Assembly (NCBI GenBank): GCA_963846915.1
Contig: CAWJXV010000009.1
Location: 1,054,001-1,118,000 of the forward strand
Source: PALSA-612 sp963846915
GTDB lineage: Bacteria; Actinomycetota; Thermoleophilia; Gaiellales; Gaiellaceae
DNA: 64,000 nucleotides
Direction: 5' to 3'
Under the pieces are notes generated by a model. That model was given only the letters and a program-made list of their open reading frames with translations, ran no database searches and was not told where the DNA came from. A program made the position numbers and the translations under genes. The stretch's first letter is position 1, and each line of letters starts with the position of its first letter. Of the stretch, positions 61,963 to 64,000 are shown piece after piece.

Positions 61963-62997
61963 ATGCTCTGGGCGATCTCCGGGGGAGCCGGTTTCCTCGG
62001 CCTGCACCTGGCGCGGCGGCTCGTCCAGGACGGCCACGCCGTACGCACGCTCGACCTCGCGCCACTCGACGACCCGGGGCTCGAGGGAGCGGTCGAGGAG
62101 CTGCACGGCGACGTCCGTGACCCGGCGGCGGTCCGGCGGCTCGTCGAGGGCGCCGACGTCCTCGTCCACGCCGCGGCGGCGCTCCCGATCCGCGGCTCGC
62201 GAGACGAGATCGTGTCGGTCAACGTCGGCGGCACGGCGACGGCGCTCGCGGCCGCAGGCGAGGCCGGCGTGCTCCGGACGATCTTCATCTCGTCGACCGC
62301 GGTCTACGGCGTGCCGAAGGTGCACCCGATCGGCGAGGACGCTCCGCTCGTCGGCGTGGGGCCCTACGGCGAGTCGAAGATCGAGGCCGAGCACGTGTGC
62401 TTCGAGTTCGCGCGCCGCGGGCTCGAGGTGGTCGTCATCCGCCCGAAGACGTTCATCGGCCCCGAGCGTCTCGGCGTCTTCGAGATCCTGTTCGACTGGA
62501 TCCACGACGGCCGGCGCATCTACGTCCTCGGCGACGGGAGCAACCGCTACCAGCTGCTCGCCGTCGAGGACCTCGTCGAGGCGGTCACGCTCGCTTCGAC
62601 GGCCGACGGCGTCGCCGGGGAGGCGATCAACGTCGGCGCGCAGTCGTTCGACACCGTACGCTCGGACCTGCAGGCGCTGATCGACCACGCCGGCTCGCGG
62701 AGCCGGCTGACGGCGGTTCCGGTCAGGCCGGCGGAGGTCGCACTCCGCGCGCTCGAGCTCGCTCATCTCTCTCCACTCGCCGAGTGGCATTACAGGACAG
62801 CGCATCGCGACTCGTTCGTGGACGTATCCAGGGCGCGCAGGCTCCTCGGCTGGCAGGCGCAGTTCTCGAACGCCGAGGCTCTCTGCCGCACCTACGACTG
62901 GTACCTGGCCCACCGGGACACGCTCGGCCGCGCCGGGACGACGCACCGCGTTCCCTGGAACCAGCAGGCGCTCGCACTCCTGAAGCGGGTGAGCTGA
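61963..62997 (+). CDS. NAD-dependent epimerase/dehydratase (3-beta-HSD-like)
   Basis: This 344-residue extended SDR has WAISGGAGFLGLHLARRLVQ at the N-terminus, FISSTAVYGVPK and the catalytic YGESK. The later part (GDGSNRYQLLAVEDLVEAV) suits nucleotide-sugar or steroid-type substrates. The ATG at 61963 is 9 bp after copCD. Its stop overlaps the methyltransferase start. Confidence 0.88.
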   Translation: MLWAISGGAGFLGLHLARRLVQDGHAVRTLDLAPLDDPGLEGAVEELHGDVRDPAAVRRLVEGADVLVHAAAALPIRGSRDEIVSVNVGGTATALAAAGEAGVLRTIFISSTAVYGVPKVHPIGEDAPLVGVGPYGESKIEAEHVCFEFARRGLEVVVIRPKTFIGPERLGVFEILFDWIHDGRRIYVLGDGSNRYQLLAVEDLVEAVTLASTADGVAGEAINVGAQSFDTVRSDLQALIDHAGSRSRLTAVPVRPAEVALRALELAHLSPLAEWHYRTAHRDSFVDVSRARRLLGWQAQFSNAEALCRTYDWYLAHRDTLGRAGTTHRVPWNQQALALLKRVS

Positions 62998-63738
62998 TGG
63001 AGCCCGGCGACTGGGACAGGATGTTCGACGAGGTCTACCTGAGGACGTACGGGCAGGCCCTCGTCGATCCTGCCGCGGCTGCGCGTGAGGCTCAGGGGCG
63101 TGACGCGGCTCGTCGGGCTCGAGCCCGACGCCGACCTCCTCGACTGCCCGTGCGGCTACGGCCGCCACTCGATCGAGTTCGCCCGCCTCGGGCTCCACGT
63201 CGTCGGCGCCGACCGCTCCGAGGTGCTGCTCGCCGAGGCGAAGCGGCGCGGCGGCGAAGGAGACTGGCCGGAGTGGATTCACGCCGACTACCGCGAGCTG
63301 CCGTTCGAGGACGCGAGCTTCGACTGCGTGACGAACCTGTTCTCGTCGCTCGGCTACTGGGGCGACGACGCCGACCGACGTGCGATCGGCGAGTTCCGGC
63401 GTGTGCTCCGGCCGGGCGGCTCGCTCGTCATCGAGACCATGCACCGCGACATGTTGATGGCGATCTTCGGCCCGAAGTCCTGGGAAGACCTCCCCGGCGG
63501 GGCGCTGATGATCGAGGAGCGAGCCTTCGACCACGAGCGGGGCGTGATCGTCGTACGTCACGAGCTCGTCGAGGCGGACGGGACGCGCCTCACGGCCCCT
63601 TACGAGTTGCGCGTGTACACCGCGACCGAGTTGGTCGCCTTCGTCCGCGCTGCCGGCTTCGACGAGGTTGCGTGCCACGGCGACTTCGAGGCCTCGCCGC
63701 TCTCGCGCGACACGCGGCTCGTGCTCGTCGCGCGCTGA
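62997..63738 (+). CDS. Class I SAM-dependent methyltransferase, frameshifted
   Basis: The N-terminal 32 residues (MEPGDWDRMFDEVYLRTYG) start at ATG 62997, overlapping the epimerase stop. One extra g in the run near 63095 must be skipped to reach GVTRLVGLEPDADLLDCPCG, the SAM-binding motif LLDCPCGYGRHSIEFARLG, then LPFEDASFDCVTNLFSSLGY. The repaired length is 246 residues. The substrate is unknown; UbiE/Tam-like small-molecule methyltransferases fit. Confidence 0.82.
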
Positions 63739-63745
63739 GCGGCGG

Positions 63746-64000
63746 CTACGCGCAGAGCTCGCGCGCGACCGCGAGGTAGACGACGAGGCAGCGCTCGAGG
63801 TCGGCGAGCTCGACCCACTCCTCGGCCTCGTGCAGGCCCTCTCCTCCCGGGCCGAACAGGACAGTCGGGATCCCGACGGCGCCGATCAGCCCGGAATCCG
63901 CCCAGAAAGGCATGCCCACGATCGTCGGGTCGCCGGCATGGCGACGGACGAGCCCGACGAACGGATCGTCGGGTGCGAGCTCGTAGGCGTCGCGGGCGAA
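63746..64000 (-). CDS. M20-family metallopeptidase, C-terminal part (start outside window)
   Basis: The frame is open to the right edge and encodes the last 84 residues. The motif GMPFWADSGLIGAVGIPTVL then FGPGGEGLHEAEEWVELADL is the conserved end of ArgE/DapE-type M20 deacylases. The His in GLHEAEE is a metal-site or dimer residue. The substrate cannot be told. Confidence 0.82.
   Translation of the reverse strand, partial: FARDAYELAPDDPFVGLVRRHAGDPTIVGMPFWADSGLIGAVGIPTVLFGPGGEGLHEAEEWVELADLERCLVVYLAVARELCA

Noticed and set aside
1..64000. CRISPR arrays, insertion sequences and rRNA genes
   Set aside because: None seen: no regularly spaced direct repeats, no transposase-like protein, no rRNA-like sequence.

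Overview
The window is very GC-rich, with GTG/TTG starts, ATGA/GTGA start-stop overlaps and clear aGGAGG ribosome sites. The gene set (hopanoid operon, aa3-type oxidase with CtaG/SCO, cytochrome bd, DUF6458, actinobacterial holin-like and GAP-family proteins) points to a high-GC actinobacterium. A Thermoleophilia/Gaiellales-like lineage is my best guess from general resemblance, not from a search.

Layout. 0-11.3 kb is housekeeping and envelope: an O-antigen-ligase-like protein, a LytR_C protein, a sugar epimerase, tmk-holB, a GH15 glucanase/trehalase, an aldo/keto reductase and a GT39-like transferase, ending at tRNA-Thr(CGT). 11.4-17.1 kb is a less GC-rich accessory stretch with short stress-type membrane proteins, a papain-like protein and a broken beta-helix gene. 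17.1-28 kb holds a secreted beta-propeller-like protein, a LuxR-type STAND regulator, a badly frameshifted adenylate-cyclase/ATPase gene, a ketopantoate reductase and several small membrane proteins. 28.2-31.2 kb is cydAB plus a scar made of Rieske, CydA and ABC-ATPase fragments. 31.2-37.5 kb has an S9 peptidase, two orphan peptide/nickel-type permeases and a three-gene nitrile hydratase/thiocyanate-hydrolase-like operon. 37.5-46.3 kb has a GGDEF-EAL protein with a cupredoxin and then the cytochrome c oxidase operon. 46.5-51.2 kb carries secreted and redox enzymes. 51.2-59 kb is the hopanoid operon hpnC-D-E-shc-hpnH-hpnG-ispH plus a degenerate YjbQ. 59-62 kb is a membrane/copper cluster ending in CopCD. 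The window closes with an epimerase, a methyltransferase and the 3' end of an M20 peptidase.

How the genes work together. The hopanoid operon takes farnesyl diphosphate to hydroxysqualene, squalene and hopene and then extends the side chain (HpnH, HpnG). IspH supplies the isoprenoid precursors. The oxidase operon, SCO, CtaG, cupredoxins and CopCD form a copper-respiration theme, with cytochrome bd as the copper-free alternative.

Data quality. Many genes show single-base frame breaks that restore a full-length family member when repaired: GH15, GAP family, nitrile hydratase alpha, HpnC, HpnG, methyltransferase, Rieske, the beta-helix protein, and seven breaks in the cyclase. Most are extra single bases. 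Draft-assembly indels are the simplest explanation, but the clustering in the cyclase may be real decay. Coordinates of those genes are given for the repaired reading.
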